This document shows positions 31,138 to 42,313 of a stretch of 64,000 nucleotides of DNA, in pieces. The stretch comes from Curvularia sp. ZM96 (lineage: Eukaryota; Ascomycota; Dothideomycetes; Pleosporales; Pleosporaceae): the NCBI GenBank assembly GCA_022457065.1, contig JAJGBQ010000005.1, positions 3,968,001 to 4,032,000 on the forward strand, in the 5' to 3' direction. The position numbers were made by a program, and so were the translations under genes. How positions within the stretch are numbered: the first letter of the stretch is position 1; each line of letters opens with the position of its first letter. The notes beneath the pieces were generated by a model. That model was not told the origin of the DNA. It saw nothing but the letters and a program-made list of their open reading frames with translations, and did not search any database.

Positions 31138-34100
31138 TTACCACAGCGCAGCATCCTTGTCAAACCGCACCAACTCCTTGCCTGCGTCCTCGACATCTTT
31201 CCTCGCCTTCATACGCATGTAGAAGATCGGGCAGTCCCTCGATGCACAGATGACTTCACAATGAACACTTCCTTGACAGCGCTGGCACTGGGTCCAAAGA
31301 CGAGCGAAACGGACCTCTAACTCACTGACCTTTGTCAAGGTCTTTGTGTACAGCTCAGGAATACGAGGTCGGCAGTTCTCGCAGACTGCACCGTCCTTTT
31401 CATACGCAGCGGTAAGGGGCTTCTTGCACCCCATGCATGTCTGTGTCTTCTTTGCAAACTTCATGAGGCCACCCATGGTGGGTGCAGTGACAGAGATCGA
31501 TCGTGTGTGCTCACCAGTGAGGAGCGAAGCTGCTTTCTTTTCACCTAGGATAGGCTCGAAGATTCTGCCGAGCGGTTTGGCGAGCTGGTTGTCGAGATAG
31601 TAACGCGTATCGATGGGCAGGTTGTTCTCGAGAACATAGATTGGGTCTTCGGATTTTTCAAAATTCCTTGCTCCAGTGGCGGCCCTGACCATGACATATG
31701 CGACACGGTCACCGAGAGCGGGCGCAGATCCAGCGTCGCGCTTCTTCATACGCTCCGCGAGCTCGACGTGGGCCTGCTTATTGGCATAACCGCCTTTGCC
31801 GTCCTTGTCTTCTTGTTTCGTAAGAGCTTTGGTGATGACAAGATTGGACATGTCGATCTTGTTTTGCAAAAGGTCTGCAATGGTCTCCTTGACGAACCTA
31901 CTTCATGTTAGTGTAAAAGATATTACCAGGCTCAGATGACTTACTCTTGTGCGCCCTCGGGATCCTGGTCGATTAACAACATGCGCAGTGAAGTCTCGAT
32001 GACATTTTGAACAAGTCGACAGTTGTCACGACGAACCGTTTCAATACCTTTGGTGTCCATCTTGTCCCATTTGTTCGGGTTTGTCCAGTAGAGACCGGCG
32101 TATCGCTTCTTGTTGATGAGCAGATAAGGGAAGTAGACCTTTTCGAATTCCAGCTTGATAGGCTTGAGGAACTTGGACGTTACGTATTCTGCTGCCTCTT
32201 CACCCAGTTTCATTGCCTCTTTCAGTTCCGATGTGCCAAACTTGACCATGACGGAATCAGTGTCACCATAGATGACCTCGGCGTCATGTGAGTATCCGTT
32301 GGCGATGTTGTACTTTGCTTCTACTTCAGCCTTGGCCTTCTCAATCATCTGACGACCGAAACTGGTGGTACTACTGGCGATCGCAAGACAGGGCAGCTTT
32401 CCGTTGGTGGCACCCGTCAGACCGTAGACGGAGTTTGCTGTGACTTTCAGAGCCAGCTGACGACCGTTAAGCACGGCCTTCCTGAAAGGGTCTGTCTCAA
32501 CAGCCAATTCCTTTTTCGCTCTTTTACGTGCACCTAGCAGTTCTTCCAAAATTTCCGTCAATAGACCCTTTCGCGTCTTCGCTGTGCAGAACATGTCGCC
32601 GTTAGGGGTCACGATGTAGTCTTCGTCTTTCTTCATCTTGAGCTTCTCCACCGTCTGTTTATCCAGCCATGTGGTATAACATAGGTTGTGAGCTTGCATG
32701 ATACTGGGGTACAGTGAAGCAAAATCGAGAGTAGCGACAGGCTCTTTGTAGTAACCGCGCTTAGGCTCAATGACAGTTGCCCCTTCGTATTGGTCAGCGC
32801 TGTCGCCTTGGTTTGGAAGATCCGGCACAACGAGCTGATGTTCGAGGGCCTTGCGGAACAGCTGGCTGATGAAGCGCACTTGTTGTCCTCTAGAGAGAAG
32901 ATAGTTGAATGGCACACCTGTGACCCTAGCCATTTCCGTGTAATTGACCAGACACATGAGTTTGTCGAGAAGTCGCTGTGGGAGATAGGCATCCTTCAGA
33001 CAGTATACAGCCAGACGTCTTCGTGAGTTGGAATCGCCGTTGAACAGCTCTGTAATCATACTGTGGTGTACATCTTCCTTCTGCTCCTTCAGGAAATGAG
33101 CACACACAGAGTTGAGCGTGTAACTTCGAAGTTGGTAATCTCTCTGAATCAGCTGAAGCAAGTCGAGTTGCAGACGACCGTTGGTGTTGGTCGTCTTGGT
33201 ATCTCTAGCACCCAGTTGTTTGCTCGAGAAAGTGGAGGATTCGACCTTGGACTGTACCGTTTTCAGGCGCGACCAATAAGGGAACCTGGGTAGCTTCAAA
33301 TGTTTGGCGCGGTCCAATAGATACGGAAAATCGAAATTGCTGGTGTTGTACCCAATGATGACATCCGGGTCGACTTCCTCTAGGAAGTCGCGCCACTTCA
33401 TCAACATCTCGCCCTCGTTTTGGAAGGACAGAATCTGTGTCGCTGCGATGGAGCTGACTGTGTCTAGACAAAAAACGTTCCTAACAAAGGGCTTGTCCTC
33501 TCCGTATCTTGTAACGACGTTCGCAATCTGGATCACGGGGTCCACGCTCGCCTCTGGGAAGATACCCTTGCGGCCAGCGCATTCGATATCGAAGGAGAGG
33601 ACGCGGAGGGGTGCGATCTTTGCCCATTCGCCTTCAGATTGATGAGCAATAAGGTCGCTGTAATGCACCTGAGCCTCAATCTGGCAGTTGGAGTGCCGGT
33701 CTCGAACGTTCATCATCTTCCACTTGGCGGCGGGAACCTCGACCCAGCACATACCAGCGACGTTTGTATCGATCATGAAGCGCAACACATAAGCAATATT
33801 GTCGAACGTGAGAATCCCGTCCTCTCTGGCTGGCCAAAGTCGTTTGTAGTTGGCATTGCCCTTTTGAACCATCATGCGTACGCGATTAATCATCTTGGGA
33901 TCGGTGACAGTAATCTTCAAGTACGGGCTCTTTTGATTTCCCTGGAAGCGCAGGATGTTCTCTCTCATACACATCTGCACTGATGCTATGACAGCGGAGT
34001 GCTGGTTGAAGTTCTTTTGGCACTCGCTCTCAAGAAAGATCTTGTAGGGCTCACAGTCGGCCTTTTGGAAGTTGACGGGTGCGGCAACGTAGAAGTAGTG

Positions 34101-34584
34101 TTGGAAACCGGTTACGTGAAGTAGGACAGAATGGCCAGCCTGTCGTGCACTTGTTAGCATCCCTTCACGTTTTCAGCCTGGGCCTCCTTACCTCAGTCAC
34201 ACCAAACAGTTTAACGGTGGTCTTGCCACCATGCAGCACACCCTCTTCAGCCTCAATCTGCTGGAACACGAGGTTGCTGGTCATCTCATTGAAGTCCTCA
34301 GGTAATAGTGGCCGCCGCCATTGCTGGTCTTTCTCTGTGTTATCCTTCTTGAGCGCCTCCATATCCTGTGTCATCTTCTCTAATGTCTCCTCGAACTGGC
34401 TCGGGCCGGCCTGGCTTGAATTGAATGAATCATTGGCCGTTTTCGCTGGCGCTCTGCTCTTGTCTTTCCCATCTTGAACCTTCAACTTCTTTGTGGAGCG
34501 GGGCGACGTCTGTACATTGGTGCGCGTATTGGACGTCTCGGCGAGGGCGCGTTTCGCCGGCGCTTTTGTTACTGTGCCCGGCAT
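31138..34584 (-). CDS. POL3: DNA polymerase delta catalytic subunit
   Basis: Three exons on the minus strand: 34584-34192, 34139-31945, 31897-31138, introns 52 and 47 bp, in phase; 1115 residues, the usual family length. The start MPGTVTKAPAKRALAE at 34584 is preferred; a Met at 34737 would add an unlikely leader. The first exon has a Lys-rich, nuclear-localisation-like region. Motifs: exonuclease FDIECAGRKG (about 314) and YNTSNFDFPYL; polymerase motif A DFASLYPSIMQ (about 603), LKVTANSVYGLTG, motif C YGDTDSVMVKFG (about 755), KKRYAGL. C-terminal CysA zinc module (CMGCKKPL...CENC, about 1017-1038) and CysB (CQRC...C...CDCP-like CASRDC, about 1067-1085), which carries the Fe-S cluster and binds the B subunit. 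All catalytic Asp/Glu are present, so both synthesis and proofreading should work. It replicates the lagging strand. Confidence 0.97.
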
Positions 34585-35215
34585 CTCTGTTCTATCGCCA
34601 ATGGATACAACACTTGGAAATGCAGTACCGCGGTGCTTGGACGATAGAGGGTGTGTTTGTTGTTTGAGTCGAGTGGAGTGGTTGCAGAAAGTGCCTAGGG
34701 AGAACGCGAAACCGTGTACGAGGCGCGAGCGCGTCATCCCTGCTAATTGATTTACGCCACGCTAACTGTCGCCTCCCACCATTTGCACGTGATACGATTG
34801 CTAATATCGTCTTGACTACTCATCTCATAGTCCAGACACTTCTTCGTCCTGCATACCGACCGACGGAGTCATAAATCTTACGGTAATTCTGATACTGTAG
34901 GGCTTGATGCTTGCCAGTGCGCTTTTTTCTCGGGTCGTTTGAACCGCTGATAACTGTCCAGGAGCTTTAAACAGCAAGGACATACTTATACGTAGAATCT
35001 TGAGGTGTCCTAATCACAGCACAGCGTTCCTATGTCTCCTCGTCACAATGGTTTACCCAGAGTCACCTGGATATCAAAAAGCTTCGCCAAGCTTTCCCAC
35101 CTGCGGCCGTGACCCACGGCTTTAGGCCAACATTTCCAATACGTAAGCTTGCCACATTTCTCAATTACTGGATGACACGCATCCAAACAGTCACAACCTT
35201 TACACAACCTTCAGC
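34585..35215. promoter_or_regulatory. Divergent promoter region between POL3 and GNAT genes
   Basis: 631 bp between two start codons facing apart. It should hold both promoters. A conspicuous consensus was not identified by eye, although cacgtg is present near 34785. Confidence 0.5.
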
Positions 35216-35953
35216 ATGGCTTCCAACAGCAACGACGTCATTGTCTCTCCCTTTGAGACCGAGAAGGATTTCAGACAGGCACAACACTGCTTGTCTGAAT
35301 CGTTCGGCCGCCAAGCAAAGGATTCAGTATGGATGCTTATGAACCCTGGATGGGACACAGAGCAAGGACAGGAAAAGCTTGCCCAGGGATTGTGGAAGAA
35401 GTGGCAGTCCACAACTACCAACCAGGCCGGACAGCCGAACGCCCTCTACCTAAAGGCTACCCTCCCCGATCCGGATCATCCAGGCGAGAGACGAGTCGTT
35501 GGTTTGGCAATTTGGAAGCAACTCTCGTTCGTAGAAGGCTACGGCGATCCTTTCTCCAGCGACATGAGCGCCAGTCTTACTGAGTTGGACGAGAAGAACC
35601 GACGCTTTGCACAGCAAATGTTTCACTCGCTTTGGAAGCGGCGCATCGCATACATGCACGAAGTCAAGGAATCAGGCCGTAATCCGCCCGCCATCTTCAC
35701 CTTGGATATGTGCGCAGTCGATCCGGCCTACCAACGCCGTGGTATCGCGGCGAAGCTTGTTGAAGTCGGTCTTGCTGAAGCAAAGAGGAGAGGCGATCTG
35801 GAATGCACCACCGAGGGAAGTGCCATGGGAAGAGCAGTGTACCAGAGACTAGGATTCAAAGACGAAGGCACTGGTGACATTCAATATGAAGTGGACGAGG
35901 AGTTTGAGTCTTGGGATAAACCTGCAAACCTCTTCCTACGAACTCGGGCTTGA
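35216..35953 (+). CDS. GNAT-family N-acetyltransferase
   Basis: Single exon, 245 residues, MASNSNDVIVSPFETEKDF. The GNAT fold is seen in VVGLAIWKQLSF (strands 2-4), LDMCAVDPAYQRRGIAAKLVEVGLAEAKRRG (motif A, acetyl-CoA pyrophosphate loop of the form Q/RxxGxG/A), and ECTTEGSAMGRAVYQRLGFKDEG (motif B with the YxxxGF element). The layout is that of the small fungal GNAT proteins often annotated as general acetyltransferases; the substrate (amine, amino acid or toxin) cannot be told. It has no signal or membrane segment, so it is probably cytosolic. It is divergent from POL3, with no evidence of shared function. Confidence 0.9.
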   Translation: MASNSNDVIVSPFETEKDFRQAQHCLSESFGRQAKDSVWMLMNPGWDTEQGQEKLAQGLWKKWQSTTTNQAGQPNALYLKATLPDPDHPGERRVVGLAIWKQLSFVEGYGDPFSSDMSASLTELDEKNRRFAQQMFHSLWKRRIAYMHEVKESGRNPPAIFTLDMCAVDPAYQRRGIAAKLVEVGLAEAKRRGDLECTTEGSAMGRAVYQRLGFKDEGTGDIQYEVDEEFESWDKPANLFLRTRA

Positions 35954-36333
35954 TCTCTTGGACGCTTGATATTGAGAGTCGCCTTGCACGAATAAACTAG
36001 AAATCCATCTTATAGACACGTATACACGTTGGCTTATCACGACACTCCAAAATGACATATTTCTTGCGGCCATCTCCGTAACAGCAGAACAAGTGGCTCC
36101 ATTATTCCTTGCCCCTTGGGGAAGGTGGGATGGTGAGCGCTATGTAGTGGGGCAATCCAAAGCTACCCCACCAGGGTCAATTGTTCCACGATCTATGTGC
36201 TATCTCGGATGCAGGGCGATAGCTTAATCTAGAAACTTTACATCTTCTCTTTAGAACTTTACATTCGAAACAACCACCACCTAACGACCGATCCTTTAAC
36301 AATTGACGCGTACGAGCGCGTCCTAACGCAGCC
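35954..36333. other. Intergenic between two plus-strand genes
   Basis: 380 bp: 3' UTR of the GNAT gene and promoter of the amidohydrolase gene. No other feature seen. Confidence 0.5.
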
Positions 36334-37477
36334 ATGCCGATCGTCGACATCCACACCCATGTCTATCCTCCAAAGTACATGGAGCTTCTGCGCTCGCGCT
36401 CAACCGTACCCTATGTTCGCACATTCCCAGATGCTCCCGACTCTGCCCGCCTCATCATTCTGCCCGGAGAAGATGATCCCTCAATGCCATCGACCTCACG
36501 CGGCCGCCCAATTGGCCAAGAATACTACGAGATCAAGGAGAAGATAGCGTTCATGGACCTCCACAAGATTGATAAGTCCGTCATTTCGCTGGCAAACCCA
36601 TGGCTAGACTTTTTGCCTGCAGAAGAGGCGGGCGAGGCAGCCAAGAAGATCAACGACGACGTGAACGACCAGTGCGATCAATATCCTGGACGACTTTACT
36701 TCTTCGGCACACTCCCGCTCTCGGCTTCCACTGAAGTCATAACCGCCGAGATAGAAAGACTGAGCACGCTCAAGTGGGCTCGGGGCGTTATCATGGGAAC
36801 ATCGGGACTCGGACAAGGACTCGATGACGCGAAGCTCGACCCCGTATACGCAGCTCTCGAGAAGCACCAGCAGCTTATTTTCCTACACCCACACTACGGT
36901 CTCCCTGCGTCCGTCTACGGTCCTCGTGCGAGTGAGTACGGCCACGTATTACCGTTGGCGCTTGGCTTTCCGCTTGAAACTACAATTGCAGTGAGCAGGA
37001 TGCTGTTGAGCGGAGTCTGGGATCGGTTCACAAAGCTCAATGTCTTGTTGGCGCACTCAGGAGGCACACTGCCGTTTTTGGCTGGCAGAATCGAGTCGTG
37101 TATTCTGCATGATGGACATCTGAAGAAGCATGGCAAAACCCAGAACAGGCGAGATGTGTGGGATATACTCAAGACAAACATCTATCTCGACGCAGTCATA
37201 TACTCCGAAGTGGGACTAAAGGCTGCGCTGGAGGCTTCAGGGTCAGACAGGCTCATGTTCGGTAGGTGTTGGGCTGTACCATTGCTTGATTGCGAGTACT
37301 AATATTGATTCAGGTACCGACCACCCGTTCTTTCCGCCACTGGAAGAAGACGCAAAGGAGTGGCATAGCGTCAATGCAAATTACGGGGCTATATCTAAGA
37401 CTTTCGTGACAGAGGACAAGAAAGCTCAGGACGTCCTTGGTGGTAACGCGGTACGAATACTGCGGCTAGACTCGTAG
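36334..37477 (+). CDS. Amidohydrolase-family (ACMSD-like) decarboxylase
   Basis: Two exons, 36334-37261 and 37314-37477; the 52-bp intron has a TACTAAT branch site. 363 residues. It opens MPIVDIHTHVYPP, the metal-binding HxH of the amidohydrolase-2 fold. A central FLHPHYGLPASVYGP gives the third His, and LLAHSGGTLPFLAGRIE the fourth. After the intron GTDHPFFPP supplies the Asp ligand. These features match the ACMSD and gamma-resorcylate decarboxylase group, metal enzymes that non-oxidatively remove CO2 from aromatic or semialdehyde acids. Substrate is unknown. The gene converges on an aromatic amino acid decarboxylase (stops about 110 bp apart), which could hint at linked aromatic metabolism but may be chance. 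Confidence 0.9.
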
Positions 37478-37586
37478 TTTGGATGCCTGTAGGATATATT
37501 GAAGCATTGATGCGCACCTGACTTGAAAGACGATCAAAGTTTTGTGACTATGTGACAAATACCGGAGCCTGAATCTTGACCAGCTC

Positions 37587-39215
37587 TCACGCAGCCTTCC
37601 CATCCTCCTTTCCCTCTGCAATCTCCACCAACTCCTCAAACAACATCTTCATCCACTTCTCCTCACTCTTGACCGTCGCACTAACAACCCGAATCGCATA
37701 CCTGCCTCCAATAACCATGCTCGTCAGGAAGAAATCCCCTTTGCTATTCACCCTCTCATACACCTCCTTTGTCCGCTGATTCACAATCTCCAGATACTGT
37801 GCCTCGGCATCTGCCTGGAACACATTCTGCAATGCTCCATGACTAGGATCCGGCCTGTTCGCCGGTACAGCACCCGATTCCACGGTCGAAGTAGCAGCAG
37901 GCGGCGGTCGAACCTGGAACGTGACGAGTCCAAATGCCGCCTTCGTCTCGACGCTAAAAAGATCCTGTCGCGAAGCAAGCAGGTCCTGAAAGTACTCGCC
38001 TAGCTGTACGTGTTTGCGAATGAAAGCGCGCAGGCCGTTGACGCCATAGCTCCGCAGTACGAACCATACTTTAAGGCTGCGGAACCGGCGGCCAAGCGGA
38101 ATCTGCCAGTCGCGGTAGTCGGTTACGAGGCCCTGGTCTGAGTGCGGATTGCGTAGGTAGCTGGGCGTGATGGAGTACGTGTCGATGAGGTGCTTGCGCT
38201 TCTTGATGAAGAAGGCGGAACAGTCAAAGTTGACGAGGAGCCACTTGTGCAGGTTGAAATTGAACGAGTCAAAGTGTGCCATGGGAGCGCAAAGATGCTG
38301 ATATTCCGGACAGACGAGGGCAGATCCGGCATATGCGGCGTCGACATGGATCCAAAGGTCTGGAAATTCTTGAGCAAGGGCGGCAATGCCTTCGAGGTCG
38401 TCGATGGCGCAGGTCCCTGTGCTGCCCAGCGTGATGGTGAAGTAGAATGGCTCGAGGCCTTTGGCTCTGCACTGCTCAATTGTCTGGCGGAGAGCGGCAA
38501 CAGTGACGCTGTAGTTTGTCTCTTTGGGAGCGGGAACACTGCGGAACCGTGTTCCTGCAATGATGGCAGCTTTCTGTGTTGATGAATGGGCGTGCTCGGA
38601 GCCTAGAGCGACTAGTTTGCTGCGAATATCTGCTGCAGCGTCCATTCTTTCTTCGCCTTCAGGCATGTCTCCTAGCTTCCGTCTGATGATGCGCTCGCGG
38701 GCGGCCACAAGCGCCGTCAGTATGACCTCGCTGGCTGTTCCTTGGATAATGCCTCCGCCCTCGCCCTCGCTAAGGAACTCTTTGGGTAGGGAGAGAAGCT
38801 TGGCTACCCAGTCCATGACGACAGTTTCTAGCTCTGTGATGGCGGGCGAGCAGACCCAATTGAAGGCGGCGGCGTTGAAAGCCCCGCTGTACATTTCTCC
38901 TAGCATACCTTCGAAAGACGAGTTACAGGGGAAGAAGGCCATGAATTTGGGAGACTGCCAGTGCGTAAGACCTGGCATGATTACGCGGTCTATATCTGCT
39001 TGGATGGCTTCCCATGGCTCGCCTTCTTCCGGGGTTGAAGATGGAAGCAAAGGGCGGAGGTAGCCCGGTTTCACAGCGGGCAGAACTGGTCGTTCCTCTA
39101 GTGTGTCGTAGTATTGGGCAACTACTTGATGTTAAGCAACGTCTGATCAAAGATGGATTTGCATACTTTCATCAATGGCTCCTTTTGCCGCCTTGCGGAA
39201 CTGTGAAGAATCCAT
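37587..39215 (-). CDS. Aromatic-L-amino-acid decarboxylase (group II PLP enzyme)
   Basis: Two exons on the minus strand, 39215-39167 and 39121-37587, with a 45-bp intron; 527 residues. The join gives MDSSQFRKAAKGAIDE then IAQYYDTLEERPVLPAVKPGYLRPLLP, the normal start of the family. Motifs: HWQSPKFMAFFP, GAFNAAAFNWVCSPAITELE, SEGEGGGIIQGTASEV, HAHSSTQKA (stacking His about 193), HVDAAYAGSALVCPE (Asp about 277) and FNFNLHKWLLVNFDCSAFF (PLP lysine about 309). These define a tryptophan/tyrosine/DOPA decarboxylase; which amine is made cannot be decided. No transit peptide, so cytosolic. It is intact and has no RIP-type stops although a pogo fragment lies 230 bp upstream. Confidence 0.95.
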
Positions 39216-39441
39216 CGTGTGGTTGACCAAGTGCTCTCACAAGATGCCAAAGAAAAACAGGTAATCTATGAAATAGGCTGAACCGAGCTCCTTTGCATCA
39301 AATTGTCCAAGGCAGGAAAGAATGCTGTGGCAAATATCTCTAAACATGCGGAGAAGGATACATATCTGTTGTCAAAGTCCTCGAATGCCGATGTCGGTAA
39401 TTACCAGAAGAAGTTAAGACATTTGAAGACGCAATTGCGTA

Positions 39442-40082
39442 ACGTGCGGGCTCAGTAAGTAAGCTGGCCAGATCAGTAAGCTGGCCGCCCCGCCCAACTT
39501 GACGTGACTTTTCACACAACCACCACAATGCCGCGACAACAACGCTCTATACAGACTGCTCGTGAAGGCAGAATAAGTCTTGCTATAGAGTCTTATCGTA
39601 ATAATTTAAAACAATCTATCTACGCTCTTGCAAAAGCATACGACGCCCTAAAATTGACTCTCTAGACGCGTCTCTGTGGTGTCTAGCCACGATTAGAGAT
39701 AGTCTCTGTTAATAGAAAGCTATCGCCTATTGAAGAGCAGTCTCTCGTGCAGTGGATCTTAGCCCTTGATTAGTGTGGTTTTCCGCCCTTTATTATAACG
39801 TACGACGAATGGTAGACGCTCTACTTGCCGCGTGTGGCTAAGATCTACCTCTACAACCTATTGGCAAGAAGTGGGTATCGCGCTTTATTAAGAGCCATTC
39901 TGAGCTTCAAACAAAGTGGACTAGACGACTTCATAGTTAGCGCGCCTCCTACGAGGATCCTATCGCAATTATAGCTAGTTTAAGCTAGTAGAGGAGACGC
40001 ACTAGACGTACGGCGTTCTAGATTAAGATATCTATAACTCTGACGAGACTGGGTTCGCGATGGGCGTAGCTGGCACGTCCAA
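39442..40082 (+). mobile_element. Pogo-type DNA transposon, copy 3, truncated
   Basis: A TA (39440-39441) is followed by ACGTGCGGGC, then a TIR-like end with a duplicated CAGTAAGCTGGCC and GCCCCGCCCAAC. A transposase start follows at 39528 (MPRQQRSIQTAREGRISLAIESY). The frame can be followed to FDETGFAMGV-like sequence near 40,055 and stops matching the family near 40,082. The right half with the second end is absent. In-frame TAG codons occur at Gln/Trp sites. It is less RIP-affected than copy 2. The break lies about 175 bp from the stop of the Bre2-like gene. Confidence 0.85.
39528..40082 (+). pseudogene. Pogo transposase N-terminal fragment
   Basis: N-terminal helix-turn-helix region and start of the DDE core of a pogo transposase, cut off before the second catalytic Asp, with RIP-type stops. 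Close in sequence to copies 1 and 2. Confidence 0.8.
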
Positions 40083-40256
40083 GGATTTATGAAAAGCAGC
40101 AGAGATAAAGAACAGAGGACGTGGAAAGGGTGGAAATTCTGCATGAATGCGCGTCCATTCTCAACGGATCAACCAGTGCTATTTGGGTATACCTATACGC
40201 CCTGCTAAAACTACTATTTTTTTCGAACAACTCGACTGCTCGTCATTATTGACCAT

Positions 40257-42032
40257 CTAATAACGTTTGCCAACCTCCACACCAAGATTTTCATCCGGAT
40301 TCGCAAAGCCACGCGCCCGAGGCGTAGACTTGCCAGTCACATCTTGAGGAGCCTCGCCCTTGTAGTCCCATCCACCGTCTTGGGTGAAGAAGTCGACCTC
40401 GTCAATGATGTCCCAGACAATGTCCTCGGCAATCTGCTCTTTGTATCGTTCACCAATAGCGCGGAGTCTTCGGCCCTCTGGGACACCTTGTTCAGTCGTC
40501 TCTCCGTTGGCCATCTGTACATCGCGCTCGCGCTGCTTGGCTATCTCTTCCGGTGGACACCAGAAATCTGGCCCGAAGTTGACCTGGGCGACACCTCCAT
40601 TGAACAGCGAAATGGCTGGGAAGTAGCCTACCATGCCATCGTCGAAGCCTGGGCGTGCACCGGCTTTAATTGCCTCGACCGAAGGCATACTTGCGGGCGG
40701 AAGGAAAGCCAAAAGGTTTTCAAAAGCAATGCCTACTTCCTGTCCGTTCCTGTAGACCTTGATGTGGGAATGTGGCAACGATCGCACACCGACTTCTTCA
40801 TGGTTTGGCGAAGGATGTATCTTAGGAACGGGACCACGGTCGTGGTAGGCTTCGACTATCTTGGTGACCTGGTAGTCCAACTGTTCAAAGTAGAAGTTGC
40901 CTTTGTAGGGCACCGGTATACGATCACGGATGATGTCGATAGGCCTGTCGAACGGGTCTTGGTTACTGACGGTATCAAAGCCGTCTCCTAGATCTACGGC
41001 CGGGTTGTAGATGCCTTCGACAACTTTGCGGTGCATCGACATGGACGGTAGTTGGATTTCCAAACCGATCACATCGCCCTCTTGAATGTGCTGGTCTACG
41101 ACATACTCGACGGGCATAGGCTTGCCGTGTGGTGGCCTGGCCTTCATGTGCTTGCTCTTGGCGTTCTTTGGCAGCGGCTTAAAGATCTTGGAGGCACGCG
41201 ATCGATGTTGAGCCTCGAAGCGTGCGTCCGTGATGCCATAGCTGTAGCCATCGAAGCCAACGGGTGCGTCCAGAGGCGCTTCTCTCCTTGCCCAACCCAT
41301 GCGCACATGCGGACCGGGCTTGACCTCGCCTGTATTTGGATCGATTGGGTCTTTCGGACCATTCTCGGGTATTCCACGCAGGACCTTGACCTCATAATAC
41401 ATCCTTCCTTCTCTTGCTACCACATTGCCTCTGCCCATGCGCCAGCCCTTCTCTTGGGAGACAACGGTCGCGCTGTTGTCAAAGTGAAACCATCTGTCGC
41501 AATCCTCGTGGCTCATCCTTGGGCCAAAGGGTCTCGAGTCGCTCTGTCGATAGTACTGCTTGTGACGAAAGAGCGGGTCGGCAACACAGTGCGTGTACTT
41601 GTAGCCCCTCTTGTTCCAGGCAATGTCGTGGGGCTTCTTGAGCTCCGTCACACCGTCCGGAGCATACATGGGGTTCGGTTCATGTGAGAGCAAGGTACTG
41701 TCCTTGGGGGCTTCGTAGTCGGAGGGCCTGGGCTCGGGAATTGAGTACCTCATGGGCGAATCGGCAGAGGGACGCTCTTTCTTCGACTTTGCGCTTGTGC
41801 TGGCATTTGGAGTACTCTGGCGCGCTGAAGCCGAAGCCTCACGCTTCTTGATAGTCTCGCGCTTCTCTCGCTGCTCGCGCGCGGGAGCCTTTGGCCTGGC
41901 ACGCGCTGCTGCATCGGGGTTGGGGTTGAGCGGCGACGACACAGCGGGCGCATTGTCTCCCTCTGGGGGCCGCCGCATTGGAGGACCCAGTGTGGGCGTG
42001 TTGGAGCGCGAGGGAGGGTGGGAGTCAGCCAT
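40257..42032 (-). CDS. SPRY-domain COMPASS subunit of the Bre2/Ash2 type
   Basis: Single exon; start MADSHPPSRSNTPTLGPP at 42032 preferred over an in-frame Met at 42128 that would add a Cys/Arg-rich leader. 591 residues. The N-terminal 120 residues are disordered and basic (REQREKRETIKKREASASAR). From about 165 is a split SPRY domain: DRWFHFDNSATVVSQEKGWRMGRGNVVAREGRMYYEVKV, HVRMGWARREAPLDAPVGFDGYSYGI, then, after a long insert, a block near the C-terminus (VYRNGQEVGIAFENLLAFLPPASMPS, VGYFPAISLFNGGVAQVNFGPDFW). This is the layout of Bre2/Ash2, which joins Sdc1 (Dpy-30) and Set1 for histone H3K4 methylation. The C-terminal region after SPRY could hold the Sdc1-binding helix. Nuclear. Divergent from ENP1. 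Confidence 0.88.
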   Translation of the reverse strand: MADSHPPSRSNTPTLGPPMRRPPEGDNAPAVSSPLNPNPDAAARARPKAPAREQREKRETIKKREASASARQSTPNASTSAKSKKERPSADSPMRYSIPEPRPSDYEAPKDSTLLSHEPNPMYAPDGVTELKKPHDIAWNKRGYKYTHCVADPLFRHKQYYRQSDSRPFGPRMSHEDCDRWFHFDNSATVVSQEKGWRMGRGNVVAREGRMYYEVKVLRGIPENGPKDPIDPNTGEVKPGPHVRMGWARREAPLDAPVGFDGYSYGITDARFEAQHRSRASKIFKPLPKNAKSKHMKARPPHGKPMPVEYVVDQHIQEGDVIGLEIQLPSMSMHRKVVEGIYNPAVDLGDGFDTVSNQDPFDRPIDIIRDRIPVPYKGNFYFEQLDYQVTKIVEAYHDRGPVPKIHPSPNHEEVGVRSLPHSHIKVYRNGQEVGIAFENLLAFLPPASMPSVEAIKAGARPGFDDGMVGYFPAISLFNGGVAQVNFGPDFWCPPEEIAKQRERDVQMANGETTEQGVPEGRRLRAIGERYKEQIAEDIVWDIIDEVDFFTQDGGWDYKGEAPQDVTGKSTPRARGFANPDENLGVEVGKRY

Positions 42033-42313
42033 GGTGGAAGCAATGCAGAAGACGCAACTGCTGTGTCGTCGATACAAGGCGCGCCGACCATGAGCGAGTG
42101 GAGACGTGCAGCTCCTACGGCGGGCCATTTGTACGCGAAAGTCGAACCCCCACCAAAATTTTGGTTCCGCCGCTGCAACTTTTCCTAATCACCGCAGAAC
42201 GACTCCCGCCGTAGCTGCCCAACCATATCCTACGGCTCTGTGCTTTTTGTTTCGTGAGAGTCACTGCTTCGCTCACATACCCACAATCTGCGACCACTCA
42301 GCATCAGCCCATC
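42033..42313. promoter_or_regulatory. Short bidirectional promoter between Bre2-like gene and ENP1
   Basis: 281 bp between two start codons facing apart. It must hold both promoters and 5' UTRs. Chromatin and ribosome-biogenesis genes often share such short divergent promoters (inference). Confidence 0.6.

Noticed and set aside
34585..34737. Upstream Met for POL3 at 34737
   Set aside because: The 51-residue leader has no family support; the Met at 34584 gives the usual N-terminus and length.
35216..39215. Secondary-metabolite gene cluster
   Set aside because: No polyketide synthase, NRPS, terpene cyclase, P450 or cluster regulator is present; single enzymes are flanked by housekeeping genes.
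42033..42128. Upstream Met for the Bre2-like protein
   Set aside because: Adds a Cys/Arg-rich leader and shortens the divergent promoter; MADSHPP is the better start.
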